This document shows positions 1 to 10,926 of a stretch of DNA of 64,000 bases, one piece after another. A model generated the notes under the pieces. That model searched no databases and was not told the origin of the DNA. It was given only the letters and a program-made list of their open reading frames with translations. This stretch comes from Patagioenas fasciata (taxonomy: Eukaryota > Chordata > Aves > Columbiformes > Columbidae). Position 1 is the first letter of the stretch; the number at the start of each line of letters is the position of its first letter. The translations under genes were made by a program, and so were the position numbers. The stretch lies in NCBI RefSeq assembly GCF_037038585.1, contig NC_092525.1, positions 23,952,867-24,016,866 on the forward strand. The letters are read 5' to 3'.

Positions 1-3000
1 TGCACTTGGAGAGAGCCCAGCGAGCAAGCGGGTCAGGGCCAGAAGGCTTGCCTTGCTGCGGCAAAGCTAAATATATACGTCTTGGCCACAAAATCACAGC
101 GTGGTGTAACCGTCGGCCCTGGCTGCGTAACAGGGGAAAGGAGCTGCCTGGCCATGCCCGAGGAGGGCAGAAGGGAATGGTGTGGGGGACACGGGGAGGC
201 AGCGCAGATCATTCCAAGAGGCTGGCTGGGCACCGTGGCTGGTGGCAGAGCCATGCATGGCTGGTGGGACATCCTCAGGCTGCCCCTCTGCCTTTTCCAT
301 CTCCCAGCCATGCTGCAAGGGGCTTGGGACCAGACAAGCCTGCCAGCTGCCGGGACTCTCGACTTTGTTTCCAGCCATTTACCAAGCTTCTTTCCCTGCA
401 CTCGTCTCTCTTATTTATTCCTTTGTGCCTGTGACTGCTTTGAAGCACATCTGCAGTTGGTTTGGCAGCATCCCTCTCCTTCAGTGTTGTCTGTCACTGA
501 GTCCCTGGGGGATTTGGCATCTTTATCACCAGACTGGGCTTTGTCAGCCCTTCCCTGTGTCCTCCCAGGCTGTGGTGGGATGGATGGGGCACAGCCCAGC
601 CCTTTGCAGAGATGCGGCTGCAGCTATGGTTGCTTTTGCTGAATAAGCCTCCGGCTGGAAGCAGCGCTGACGTCAGGCCATGGAAATACCTGTGTGAGGG
701 TTTGGAGCCAGCTCGGCATGCCCCTAGCGCTGGGGCTGGGAGGAGGGATGCTCCCTTCCCACCCCTAGAAGGTTCACCCACCCCTGGTCCATGCCAGCTG
801 CCTTGCCTGGGCATGGTGGATAATTAAGGGATGAGCCGTGTTTTCTCTGGGGTGGGGCTGCCACAGAGCCTTGGGGAGCAGACTGCGGGGAGCAAACCAC
901 CTCAGCAGCCCCCTCGAGTTCTTTCCTGTTCCTGGCCTCTGATTACTCTGGCTATAGTGGTGATGCTTGTCAGCATGGGTTGCCCCCACTGCACAGTGCA
1001 AATCCACCCCACAGCTACATCCAGCAGCTGACCAGGTACCTGGCCATGCCTCCGCCTCTCCTCCTTGGGGGCATTTCACCTTTGCGATAGGTTTGCTATT
1101 GAGGTACCAGGTAACCTTGGGCAGACAAACCCTGAGTCATGCACATTTGGCAGAGGCCAAATTGCTGCAGCCAAGTACCCTTAACTCTGCCCGTCCCAGC
1201 ATGTGCTGCACGGCCAGTTTAGCTTTGGAGGGCTTGAGGGGGGCATCTGGCCACAGTCTGAGCATGTGAATGTGGGATTCAGCAAGCAGGGCAGGACGTG
1301 TATGTGCTCGGTGTGATGCTGAGAGGATGAAGGCACTGGTCCATCCTTTCCTGGTGTGGCAGGGCATGGCATTTGGTGGCAGTGGCTGGGTGTGTGGTGA
1401 CGTCTGGGTGAGCAAAGTCTGCTCCGAGGCTCTGTGCCATCCCATACTCCCCAGACAGAGCTGCTCAAAGCCCCAGTGCTGCTTCACTCCTGACTGCCCT
1501 TGCAGTGCTGATGATGGAGTGTCCCCTCCAAGTCGGGAGGTGTGGAGCAGGGCTTCCCCCAGCAGCTGCCTGGGGGGTGTCTGCTGGATTGGAAGGACGT
1601 GGCCAGAGACATGTCCCCTGGAGCTGATGCAGCAGTGGAGCAGAGGTGGCTGGGTGATGTGAAATCTGGGTGCTGGTATTTTCCCTTGCAGTGATTTATG
1701 GGCAGCACAGCCATGGGCGGGACCTGCTGCCCTGGACACAGGCTGGGGTGGCTCCAAGCTGCTTCCTCTCCGCAGTGCGAACAATGCAGCCTGGAGAGTC
1801 ATCCTGGCTGTGCTGGCCCCAGCCGTGGCCCCCCTGGGAGCCCTTGTTTACAGCCAAAGGATGCCTGACCAACCTCTGCATGGCATTTCAGCCTGCAGGC
1901 AAGGGGCATCCTCTGTGGTTCCCGGGCTGTCCCCATGCCCTGGGAGCAGGAAGGTGCACTGGGCCACCTCCTCCCTCCTGCCCTGTCCCCTGCCAGGCAC
2001 TGCAGGTGCTGGTGAGGTCTCTCTTGCTCTGTGTGGCCTTGGCGGGGGCTGCATTCATCAGGGAGCAGCAGGGATTTACAGCTTCTTGAAATCTTATGGA
2101 ACGGGGGAAATTGGGGGGGCATGTCATGTCACGGGGACAGGAAGGAGCTGATGTGGGCTGTGGCCGGCTGTAATTGCAATGGCCTCTGGAAAACATCCGC
2201 TGGGAGCTTCCTCCTTGCTTTGTACCTGGGGCCGCAATGGCGCTGGGCCGGCATGATGGGGGGAGCCAGGGTTGACGCAGCCAAAGTGCAGCCTGGCCTG
2301 GCTGTGCATCCACTGTGACAAAGCCGAGCGGCTCTTTGGCCCCGAGCCCCTGGCTCCACTTGCAGCTTGTCACGCTCCGTTTCCCTCCCCAGTCGTGCTG
2401 GGGAGGCACCCGTTCCTGCAGGGAGTGGGGCGGGGGGATGCAGGGCTTCTGCAACAGCCCCAGGGCAGTGGGACCTCTGTGTCCTCACTTTTGGGGAGCA
2501 CTTGCAGAGCTGGGGCTGTGTGCCCCAGGGGTTTGGTCCAACAGCCTGGACGTGAGAGTGACATCATCAGGAGGTGAGTGTGGAGCTGCTTCCAGCTGGT
2601 GCTGGTCCTCCAAGCACATTCTCCATGTGCTTACTCAGAGATGCTATTGGGGATCTCCCTTGCACCCTGGTGCAATGGCTCTACCTCTCCCCGGCTGCAC
2701 TGCCCTCCTCTGCTGCTGGCCACCCAGCTTTGCACTGGGGCTGAGTTTTTGGGTGGTGATGGCAGTTGTTTCAGCTAATCTCGGCCCTGTGGCCTGCCCC
2801 GGACACAGCTGTTTGCCTTGGGAGGAGCATGGCTCTGGGAGCCAGGACCTGCCCTTAGGGAGCTCTTGACCCTCATCTTGGCCTGATGAAAACAGGTGAC
2901 ATTTGCTGAGGTCCTTGGGGGTAAAAAGGCCTGGGAAAAGCCACTGTTGCAGAGGAGGTCTTCTTGTAGAGCAGGGCTAGGCTCCAGTTGCACTTTTATT

Positions 3001-4052
3001 TGCTTGTTAAATATTTTATTTGGCTCTTCTGATTTGATTTTACGGTGGCTTTAACAGGATCATGCTGTTTTCCAGCTGTCTCCGCACATGTGCAAGAAAG
3101 AGGGAGGGTGAACGGGAATTGTCAGGGGGCACAGGGCAGCACCCGGCCCCCCAGGACCTGGAGGGCAGTGGGAACAGCATGATATCGGTGGTGCAGGACG
3201 AGGACCGGCAGGCAGCCTGTGCTACCTCCCGGGATGCTCCTGGAGATGTACAGCTCAGGGCCAGCCAGAGGAAGTGCATTCGTGTAACCCATCTCAAAGC
3301 ACGTTTCTTACCTGAGTTCACCCACTGATGCTCTGAAACTGTTTTCAGTGTTTTCAGTGCCGGCAGCGAGTTGCTCCACAGGTTGGTGGCACCCCGGGGC
3401 AATGCAGGGATGGTGCCCGCCTACACCTACCCGTCACACCTGCCCCCAGCCTGGGGGAGAAGGAGGCAATCACACACCCAAGAGACTAATGTTTTCCAGG
3501 GCCAAACATCCACCCTTGGCAACACTGGAGGCTGTCTACTGTCCCATCCTCCCGGCTGCAGGCAGGCGGGTGTCGCAGGGGCAGCGCGGGGGCTGGAGCT
3601 GCGGCTGAGGCTCCCCAGGGAGCCCAGAGGCTGGGTGTGTGAGGGGAGGCATGACGGAACGGGTGGGGTGGGCATGGTAACACCAAATATTTGAATGGGA
3701 GCAGGGTCATTCCGGGTAACATGGTGGGTAAAAATAGATGTAGGGAGTAGAAAAGAAAATGTTGCCATTGCTGGACTGGTGCGTGGGAAAGGGCGTCTGT
3801 GCATTGGCAGAGCTGGTGCTGGGGGGGTCAGAGGCTGGGGGGGCCCATGTCTGTGACCGCCCATGTCTGTGGCCTGAACAGCCCTGGGTACCCTGTGGCT
3901 GCAGAGTGGTCCCTGCAGCATGACTGGTTTGCACAGTGTGTCGATGAACAGTCACCCTCAAGTGCAACCCCCCACGGTGCCCAGAGTTTGGCTTCCCCAG
4001 GGGTTTCAGCAGGTGCTGGGCAGTCACTCACCTCTCTCTCTGTTCCCTGCAG
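1..4052 (+). other. CRIP2: CRIP2 intron 1, 3' part
   Basis: GC-rich intron sequence. I looked for exon 1 (a short ATG reading frame with CPKC and VYF before a donor) and did not find it, so the first exon and promoter are outside the window. Many open frames here are by-products of high GC. Nothing else is clearly recognisable. Confidence 0.8.
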
Positions 4053-4147
4053 CCGAGAAGGTCTCCTCCCTGGGCAAGGACTGGCACAAGTTCTGCCTGA
4101 AGTGTGAGCGCTGCAACAAGACCCTGACCCCGGGCGGGCACGCCGAG
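4053..4147 (+). CDS. CRIP2: CRIP2 exon 2 (LIM1, first finger and start of second)
   Basis: 95 nt after an acceptor ending CCCTGCAG, followed by GTGAGA. It begins with two bases that finish an Ala codon split by intron 1, then 31 codons. It encodes the DWHKFC and CERC zinc-ligand motifs and ends on a codon boundary after GGHAE. Confidence 0.95.
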
Positions 4148-7100
4148 GTGAGAGCCGCGGGGGCAGATGGGGTGGGGGAGCTGTGCTGCCATGCCGGGGT
4201 GGCCTGGTGGTCTATCTGGCACGCCAGGGATGGGCAGTCCCAGGAACTGGTCTGCGGGGGGTACCTGATGCTGTGCCGATGGGCTGTCCCTGCAGCATAC
4301 AAGCCCAGGAGCACACACTGTGGCTTCAAATGCTGCTGCTGTGACCCGTGGTGCCTGAGAGCTCTCGTGCACGGTCCCGGGCAGACACAGGGTGGTGCTG
4401 GCACCACGTGCGATGTTGTTGCTGTGCCACCCCAGCGTGGGTCCCCAGGCAGCCTGCGGCAAGCCCTGGCAAGCACTTGAAGCAGCTCTGTGCACCAGGC
4501 AGGCAGGCTTGTTTGGGCATCACGCTGGCTTTGAAGATGTGTGTGTGCCAAGAACATGCACCAGAGTGTGGTTAAAAACACTAAAAAATTGGGATGCGTG
4601 GGTTGCTATGGCGATGCTAGCTTGGCACTGGTGCTTTTGGTGCCTGGGAGTGCCATGCCACTGCAGCTGCTCGGCACTCAAGCTCTGCCGGGGTGCTGAG
4701 GCATGGGAGCAACTGTGTTTTTCTTGTGTGATGTCCCAGCGTTGACACTTGGTGCCCTGGGCTTTGCACAGCGCCTGTCATGCCAGAGTGTCACCAGCTC
4801 TTTAACACAGTGTTAGCAGGCGGCACAGCTGGGGAGAGGGTGGCGGTGGCAGGGACAGCAACACCGGCTGCCACCAGCCTGTCGGGGAGTGGGGCTGGTC
4901 CTGCTGAGGAGGATAGTGCTGTGCGGGTTGTTCTGTGTTTTGGGCCGGGTTAAGTCCTGGGGATTTGCTGCTTCTCCATATAAGGCCAGATTCTGCCCTC
5001 ATGGAGGGTGGCAGCCAAGCCCCCATGGATTGCACCAACAGCAGGATTTGGCCCATCCCTGCTTTTTCTCTCTCCTTTCAAGCCAGCGTGTCTGGTTGGG
5101 TTGGAAAGGTGTCGCGGGGAGACCAGCTAAATGTTTACCCTCCCCTCTGGCATGGTAATGCTGCGAGCACACTGATACTTATGCCCAGCGATATTTTGCA
5201 GCTGCCTACTGCTAGCTTGCTCCCCCAGCCCTCACCTTCGGCATGGCTTGGGTGGCGAGAGAGGGGACATTGCTCCTGCTCCGCTACCGCCCTGCTCGCC
5301 TTGGGCAAGACATCCTTGCCTCGCAGCAGAGGCGATGGAGGGCAGTAGCACGGGCTACAAAGCCAGGCTGAAGTGCTGAACAATGGGGTGGGATTGTGCC
5401 TGAGGACGGGGTCCCAGTGGGTTTTCCATGCTGGACGGCATGCATGGCAGCCTCGCTGGCGTCCCGCCCCAGCCACAGATGCTCTTTCTTTCCTCTTGGA
5501 CTCGGTTCCCACTGGCCCATGAGAAATGGCTGTGGGGAGCTTGGGGGCTTATCACCTGTTTTATGCCTTCCTGCGATAATTGCCCCAGGCCGATAGCAGG
5601 ACCGATAGCAGCTGGGCTGGGACCAGTGCCTGTGTGAGGCCTTTGATCTTGGGCCAAGACGAGGGGGAGGTGAAGCTGGGTGGAAGCCATGGTGCTCTGT
5701 GTGCCTAATAACAACCTCACTGTGCACAGGATGTTTAATGGGCAAAGAGGTGGTGCATGGGGACCCAGTGGCACATTGCTGAGCTGGGGCTTGGAGATGC
5801 CTCTCAGCTGGAGTGCCACAGGGTGCTGGGTCTCCAGCCCTGTGGTATGGCATGGGCACAACAGTTGGAGCGTTTGATGCAGGTGAAATCCTCGAGTGCT
5901 GAGGTTGGGTTGGGCTGCTGCTGCTGGACCCGCAAGCTGGTACATTTTGGGGTGTAGGCATTGCCATGGTGGTCTCTGAACACCTGTGAGGATGGAAGCG
6001 ATCACCAGGGAACCATGGTCGCTGCTCAGCATCCTAACACTCCCCTCTCTCCCCAGCATGATGGGAAGCCCTTCTGCCACAAGCCCTGCTATGCCACGCT
6101 CTTCGGCCCCAAAGGTATGTCCATGCTCCGCCTGTGCGGCCATGCCCAGGGCTGCAGGAGGGGCCAGGTCCCCCCCATCCCTGCTGGTGGGGAGCTATGG
6201 CCCCAAAAGCACCCCAGGAGCCAGGTTAGCGTGTGCCAAGCACCAAAGCCAGCGCTTTGCAGTCCCAGCCCTCCCACCCCACTTGTGCCAAGGGAGAGGA
6301 GAGCTGCTGGAGGGAGGGATCTGTCCTGACAGTTGTCTTTCTTTTTTTTTTTTGTATTTAAAAAAACAAATTCACATTCAGACAGAAGGTGGAGTCACTC
6401 TCCTATCCCAGATGTGGCTGGAGAGAGCCTGGGTCGGGAGAAAGCAAACAAGGGCTGAGGTGCAGCGGTGTCTGCGGTGACCCATGGCTCAGTGGGGCTG
6501 GGGGGAGGATGGAGACCCTGAGCGCTCCCAGACCACCACATCCTCTCTATGCCCCACTGCAGGGGTGAACATTGGTGGCGCTGGATCCTACATCTATGAG
6601 CAACCGCAGATCGAGGGGCAAACCGCTCCGGGACCCATCGAGCACCCGGTGAAGGTGGAGGAGAGGAAGGCGAACGCTGCGCCTCCCAAGGGACCCAGCA
6701 AAGGTGCGAGACAGGGTGGGATGGGCAGCCTGGACCTCAGCTGTTTTGTTCAGCTGGTCCAGGGCATTTGATGATGGTGTGGGGTGCAGGGTGTGTGCGT
6801 GGGTTCCTCTGTATCTGTGTGTCTTGGCTGAGATGTCCCTCTACTTCCTCTGCCCTCTCTTCTTCCAGCCTCCAGTGTCACCACCTTCACCGGGGAGCCC
6901 AACATGTGCCCACGCTGTGGCAAGAGAGTCTACTTTGGTAAGGTGGCAAGTGCATGTCCCAGGGTGGCACGTCCCTGTGGCATTTGGCCTCTGTGCAGGA
7001 CCCCTGGGGCAGGCTGAGGGGATGTTCAGCTTGAAGGTGGGACTAGAGGCACAGGGGAATGTGCTTGAGCAGCCTGCAGGGCTCCTGGAGGAGCTCCTGG

Positions 7101-7983
7101 GTTGGGGCTGGGCAGCCTCAGGCTTCATCTGTGTTATGTCCCCTGATGTCACCTCCCGAGGGGGTGGTGTTGGCTTAATAGCTGTTCTTGGCCAACTTCT
7201 CTGAGGCAGCAGAGGGGTGGGTGGGTGCACAGGGGCAGAGGTGATGTCCCCAGGGGGTACTCCAGCTGTTTTGGTGGCCTGTAGGCTTCCTCCTTCAGCC
7301 AGGGGCTTGCTCCCCTTGATATGTGGGCAGAGAGGCCAGTGTGACCTTCTCTCCTTGTCCCCACTCCAGCTGAGAAGGTGACTTCTCTAGGGAAGGACTG
7401 GCACCGTCCCTGCCTACGCTGTGAGCGCTGCAGCAAGACGCTGACCCCGGGGGGCCATGCCGAGGTAAGGATGTCCCAGCCCTGAGAACCATGGGCAGCA
7501 CGCATGGGGGATGCTGGCATGGCGTCTCCTGGCTGAGCTGTGTCACGCTGCAGTGGTTGGACAGCCCCTGCCTTTGCAAGAGAGCAGGGCAGGGCTGTCA
7601 GGAGCAGTTCCCACAGCCCAGGGGTGTCTGCAGGGGCTGAGCAGAGCAGGAGAGGTGCCCAGCTGGAGGGATGTGTCCTGGGGACTGGCCTTTCCCCAGC
7701 CCCCCCTGGTGACATGCTTCTCTCTGTCTCCCACACAGCACGATGGACAGCCGTACTGCCACAAGCCCTGCTACGGAATCCTCTTCGGGCCAAAAGGTGA
7801 GTGCCCGGGGCACAAGCCCCATCCATGCTGATGCCACTGCCCAGAGGGGACCTCTCCCTGGAGCGTGCCACCTTCCCACCTGGGTGCTCACCCTCCTGCA
7901 TCTCCTCCTGTGCAGGCGTCAACACCGGAGCTGTGGGAAGCTACATCTATGACAAAGACCCTGAGGCGAAGAATCAGCCCTAG
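4053..7983 (+). CDS. CRIP2: CRIP2, cysteine-rich protein 2 (two LIM domains), partial: exons 2-8
   Basis: Seven coding exons: 4053-4147, 6057-6114, 6563-6703, 6869-6937, 7370-7464, 7739-7796 and 7916-7983, ending in TAG. All introns are GT-AG. Exon 1 (about 14 residues, start of LIM1) is not seen in 1-4052 and must lie upstream. If exon 1 has 43 nt the protein is 208 residues, the family length. On that numbering LIM1 shows H26, C29, C32, C35, C53 and C57, and LIM2 shows C126, C129, H147, C150, C153, C156, C174 and C178. Each LIM ends in the FGPKG motif and a glycine-rich tail with SYIY. A linker of about 45 residues (67-112) rich in Pro, Lys and Glu joins them. Known of the family: a zinc-binding adaptor with no enzyme activity, abundant in heart and vascular smooth muscle, found in cytoplasm and nucleus. 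CRIP1 follows on the same strand. Confidence 0.95.
4148..6056 (+). other. CRIP2: CRIP2 intron 2
   Basis: 1.9 kb intron splitting LIM1, the largest CRIP2 intron that is complete in the window. It contains a perfect CArG box at 4976-4985. No coding sequence is recognised. Confidence 0.85.
4976..4985 (+). promoter_or_regulatory. CArG box (SRF site) in CRIP2 intron 2
   Basis: CCATATAAGG matches CC(A/T)6GG exactly. Serum response factor binds such elements in smooth and cardiac muscle genes, and CRIP2 is known as a muscle-expressed LIM gene. Function here is inferred. Confidence 0.45.
6057..6114 (+). CDS. CRIP2: CRIP2 exon 3 (LIM1, second finger end)
   Basis: 58 nt between CCCCAG and GTATGT. It encodes [19 protein letters not shown] plus one base of a Gly codon, and supplies the last two zinc cysteines of LIM1 (three residues apart). 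Confidence 0.95.
6563..6703 (+). CDS. CRIP2: CRIP2 exon 4 (glycine tail and inter-LIM linker)
   Basis: 141 nt between CTGCAG and GTGCGA. It starts with [12 protein letters not shown] and continues into a low-complexity linker with charged and proline-rich stretches ([18 protein letters not shown]). The donor GTGCGA is weaker than its neighbours, but the phase (ends after the first base of an Ala codon) fits the next exon exactly. Confidence 0.92.
6869..6937 (+). CDS. CRIP2: CRIP2 exon 5 (start of LIM2)
   Basis: 69 nt between TTCCAG and GTAAGG. It encodes the linker end ([11 protein letters not shown]) and [10 protein letters not shown], the first two zinc cysteines of LIM2. It ends after the first base of an Ala codon, the same phase as CRIP1 exon 1. 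Confidence 0.94.
7370..7464 (+). CDS. CRIP2: CRIP2 exon 6 (LIM2 core)
   Basis: 95 nt between CTCCAG and GTAAGG, the same size and phase as exon 2. It encodes DWHRPC and CERC and ends after GGHAE. Confidence 0.95.
7739..7796 (+). CDS. CRIP2: CRIP2 exon 7 (LIM2 end)
   Basis: 58 nt between CACACAG and GTGAGT, the same size and phase as exon 3. It encodes [19 protein letters not shown]. Confidence 0.95.
7916..7983 (+). CDS. CRIP2: CRIP2 exon 8 coding part (C-terminus)
   Basis: 68 coding nt after the acceptor GTGCAG. It encodes [18 protein letters not shown] and then NQP before TAG at 7981-7983. The intron before it is only 119 bp. Confidence 0.95.
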
Positions 7984-9080
7984 ACGGTGACCCCCTGCCC
8001 AGCGCCTGCTCTGTGCCCCTGTACTAACCTCCTGCTCGCAGCCGGAGCAGACCCTCACCAGGCTGGCCACGGAGCTGTGCTCTCTCTACTGTCCCTACTC
8101 AGGGCAGGACAGCCCTGCCCCCCGGTTATATATCATAGTCTCTACTATAAGCTTCAATGTTTAAAGGCAAAGGTAAAAGGTATCTCTGGTGGTTCCCAAT
8201 CTGCTCTGCCCTCAACAGCCCTCTCACCAACCCTCTCAAGCACAGGAGGCAAAGGGGCAAGTCTGGGGATGTCACTGTGTGCAGGGGACAGCAGGTGGCA
8301 CCTGAGGGGCTGAAAGCAGGGGGAAGGTGGTGGCAGGAGTCCCACTGTGGGAGGGTGCTCCCTGCTGCCTCTCACACGGAGGGCACACCCAGCCCTGTTC
8401 CTCACCACCCACTGGGGACGTGTGGGTCCCCTGAGGGCTCTGGCACATCTGACAGTGCTGCCCTTCTCCTGGCCCTTCCCAGGCTCCATGTCCTGGCTCT
8501 CACTCTCCCCAGGGCTCATGGTTGACCCCAGCTGATGTTGGGGTTGCAGGCTCTGGCACCTCCCTGCATCCCCATCCTTGCATCCCCAGGACATCCCTCT
8601 ACATGCACCCAGGCAGGTGCCCAACCTGCTCTGCTGGCTGGTTTGGGTTGGTGGTCCCGCACAGCCTGGTCCCCCATGGCAACAGAGTCTGTGCTGGGGG
8701 GCACCCAGCATCTGCAGCCCCAGGGGAGTGGGCTGCTCCCCACCTGCGGAGGGCAGAGCACATTGAGTTGGTGGCTCTGCAGCGGGATGCCTGCCTGCTT
8801 CCCAGAGATGGAGGTTTCTCTTTGTTGTTGTTTATTTATAAGCAGTTGTAAATGTGCCCCTTGCTTTGGAGAATGACACGTGCCCCCAGTCTCACCCATC
8901 CCCCCTGTGCACACCCAGCCCCACTGCTGCCCAGGAGGCTGGGGAGGGGTTGGTGCAGGGGACCTGCCAGGGCAGTGAGCCCTGGGGTGCCAGCACCCCC
9001 GCTCTCTCTGGGCTCCCTGCGCCGCGGCGGGACTGACTTTTGTTATTTGCTGACAATAAAGGTTTTCAGAAATGTGATGT
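7984..9080 (+). other. CRIP2: CRIP2 3' UTR
   Basis: Runs from the base after TAG to just past the AATAAA at 9055-9060. I found no earlier AATAAA. It is mostly GC-rich, with one AT-rich patch near 8126-8170 that stands out from its surroundings. The exact cleavage site is not visible; about 9075-9080 is inferred from normal spacing. Confidence 0.75.
9055..9060 (+). terminator. CRIP2: CRIP2 polyadenylation signal
   Basis: AATAAA, followed within 25 bases by a GT-rich stretch (TGTGATGTG) suited to cleavage-stimulation factor binding. Confidence 0.8.
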
Positions 9081-10061
9081 GCAGCTCAGCTGTGAGTGGA
9101 GGTAAGAGAAGCTGTGTGCACTGCACAGCATCCCTCTGGTCCCAGGACAGTGTGGGGACCCTGACACAATGGTCCTGCTCCAGCTGGCTCCTCCTCGGGC
9201 AAGACAGAGCAGCCTCAACCCCAGCCAAGCCCAAGATGCCCAAGCCAGAGCTGCTTTTGGTGCAGCACAAGCCATGGCTGCTCCCTGGGTTGTGAACAGG
9301 ACAGGCTTGTAGGAGGCTGTTCTGGCTCTACAGATGGGATGGGATGGGGCAGGATGGGATGCTCCCTGGCTTTGCAGCATGGTAAACTAACAGAGGGATG
9401 TTATGTAGCAGGTGACATTGTTCCCCCCAGCCTGGGCTTGCTCACCAGCTGCAGCACCTGAGTGGGGCTGCTGGTGGGAAAGCCCAGCCCAAGCAGTGAG
9501 ACAGGAATGCAGTGCAGGGACACAGACCACCCTCTGAGCCCCTGGGAACTACCATGTCCCTGGCCAGTTACCAGCCCCGCTGCCAGGCCTGGTTTTAGAC
9601 ATCCAGCTATTCCCCCTAGGAGCTCAGTGTCTGGAAAGCAAGGCATGGAGCCTGGGGCTGCCAAGGCAAACACTGGCTCTGGGAAGCGCTGCTCTGGCTT
9701 GTCCCCTCCATCACGTTCTTGCAAGAGCCCTATTGAGCTGCCTGCTGGGTGTGCCCTTCTGGGGACATAGGCACCCTGCTGGCTCTGCTGGCGAAAACAG
9801 GGAGCTGATGCCCCTGTAGTGTCTTGCATCCTTATAGCAGCCTGAGCCCTGGAGCTGCTCCACCACCGTGCAGCGGACACTGCAGAACAGCAGCACTGGT
9901 TCTGCCTGTGGGGAGAGTTCAGCCACAATGGCATCCTCCAGGCTCAGGCAGCAGGTGTGAGACCTGCTGGTTTTCCCTCTCCCAGCAGTGATCCTAGCGA
10001 CATGCAGACTTTTCCAAGGCACAAAGGGTTCGGCAGCATGGTTCCTGGGCTGGAGAACAGG

Positions 10062-10087
10062 CTGTGTGTGTGTGTATGTGTTTGTGT
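10062..10087. repeat. GT-rich simple repeat
   Basis: Imperfect (TG)n run with A and T interruptions. Confidence 0.8.
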
Positions 10088-10916
10088 TTTGGTGGGGTTT
10101 CTATAGAGACTTGACCCCTCTGATGCTTTAGGGGCCAAGGCCACTACATAAATCAGAGCAGTGTCGCTCTGCTGACTCCTTCCCTGACCTGCAGCAGAGC
10201 AGAGCCCTCATAGCCAAATTTTGCCAAGTTTGCCCCATGCCGCGGGAATAGTAGTGAATGGGGTGTCCCCATCACCTGTTCAGGGCCTGGCACAGCTGCT
10301 GGTGAAGGTCTTGGCACGAATCCAGCTATCATTGCAACGTTTATTTACTGTAATTAATTAACAAGCTTAATATGCCAACCTTTTTGCTAGCCTGCAGCAA
10401 TCCCTACAGCAGGGAGTTTCCCTGACGGACTGCATGGCTGATTTTCCTCCCCACCACCCTGCCTGCAGCTGAAGGAGGGGTTCATCCTCCCCAGCGCCCA
10501 CCTGGCCCTGCAGCCCTGACAACATCCTCACCATGGGCACTGGCCCTGGCCCCCCCGGAGGGATGCTTGCTGCAGGGGGGACCTGGGTGCACCCAGGACC
10601 TCAGCTGAGACCCAGAGCATGGCCAGGGTGGGCTGGGAAGTGCTGATGCAGGACTGCTGGGGATAGTTAAGCCAGGGATCTTGAGATGAGGAGGGAGGCA
10701 GTTTGGGCTGGTGTGGATGGGAGGGGATGTCTGGATGGCTGGTACCTGGGGTAGTTCTGGCTGTGAAGTGATATAGGCCAGGGCAGGTACAGCATCTTGG
10801 CTGCTGCCTGCTCCCAAAAGGCAGCCATCAAACAGAGGATTTTATTTTAGTTTGGGGCTGTCTTTGCTTACATTTTCTTTTCCCCATGGGAGATTTACTG
10901 GGGGAATGCAATGAAA

Positions 10917-10926
10917 TTAAAAATAG
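10917..10926 (+). promoter_or_regulatory. MEF2-like motif
   Basis: TTAAAAATAG fits the MEF2 consensus YTA(A/T)4TAR. It is a single short match in an AT-rich patch between two LIM genes, one of them muscle-expressed, and could be chance. Confidence 0.25.

Noticed and set aside
3728-3740. GTAAAAATAG as a MEF2 site in CRIP2 intron 1
   Set aside because: The first position is G, not a pyrimidine, and there is no supporting context.
1-4052. Many long open frames on both strands in the first 4 kb
   Set aside because: They overlap in all frames, lack recognisable motifs or paired splice sites, and follow from high GC content (few stop codons). The region is CRIP2 intron 1.
6057-6480. Open frames reading through CRIP2 exon 3 into intron 3
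   Set aside because: The exon ends at a clear GTATGT donor, and the downstream frame has no family similarity.
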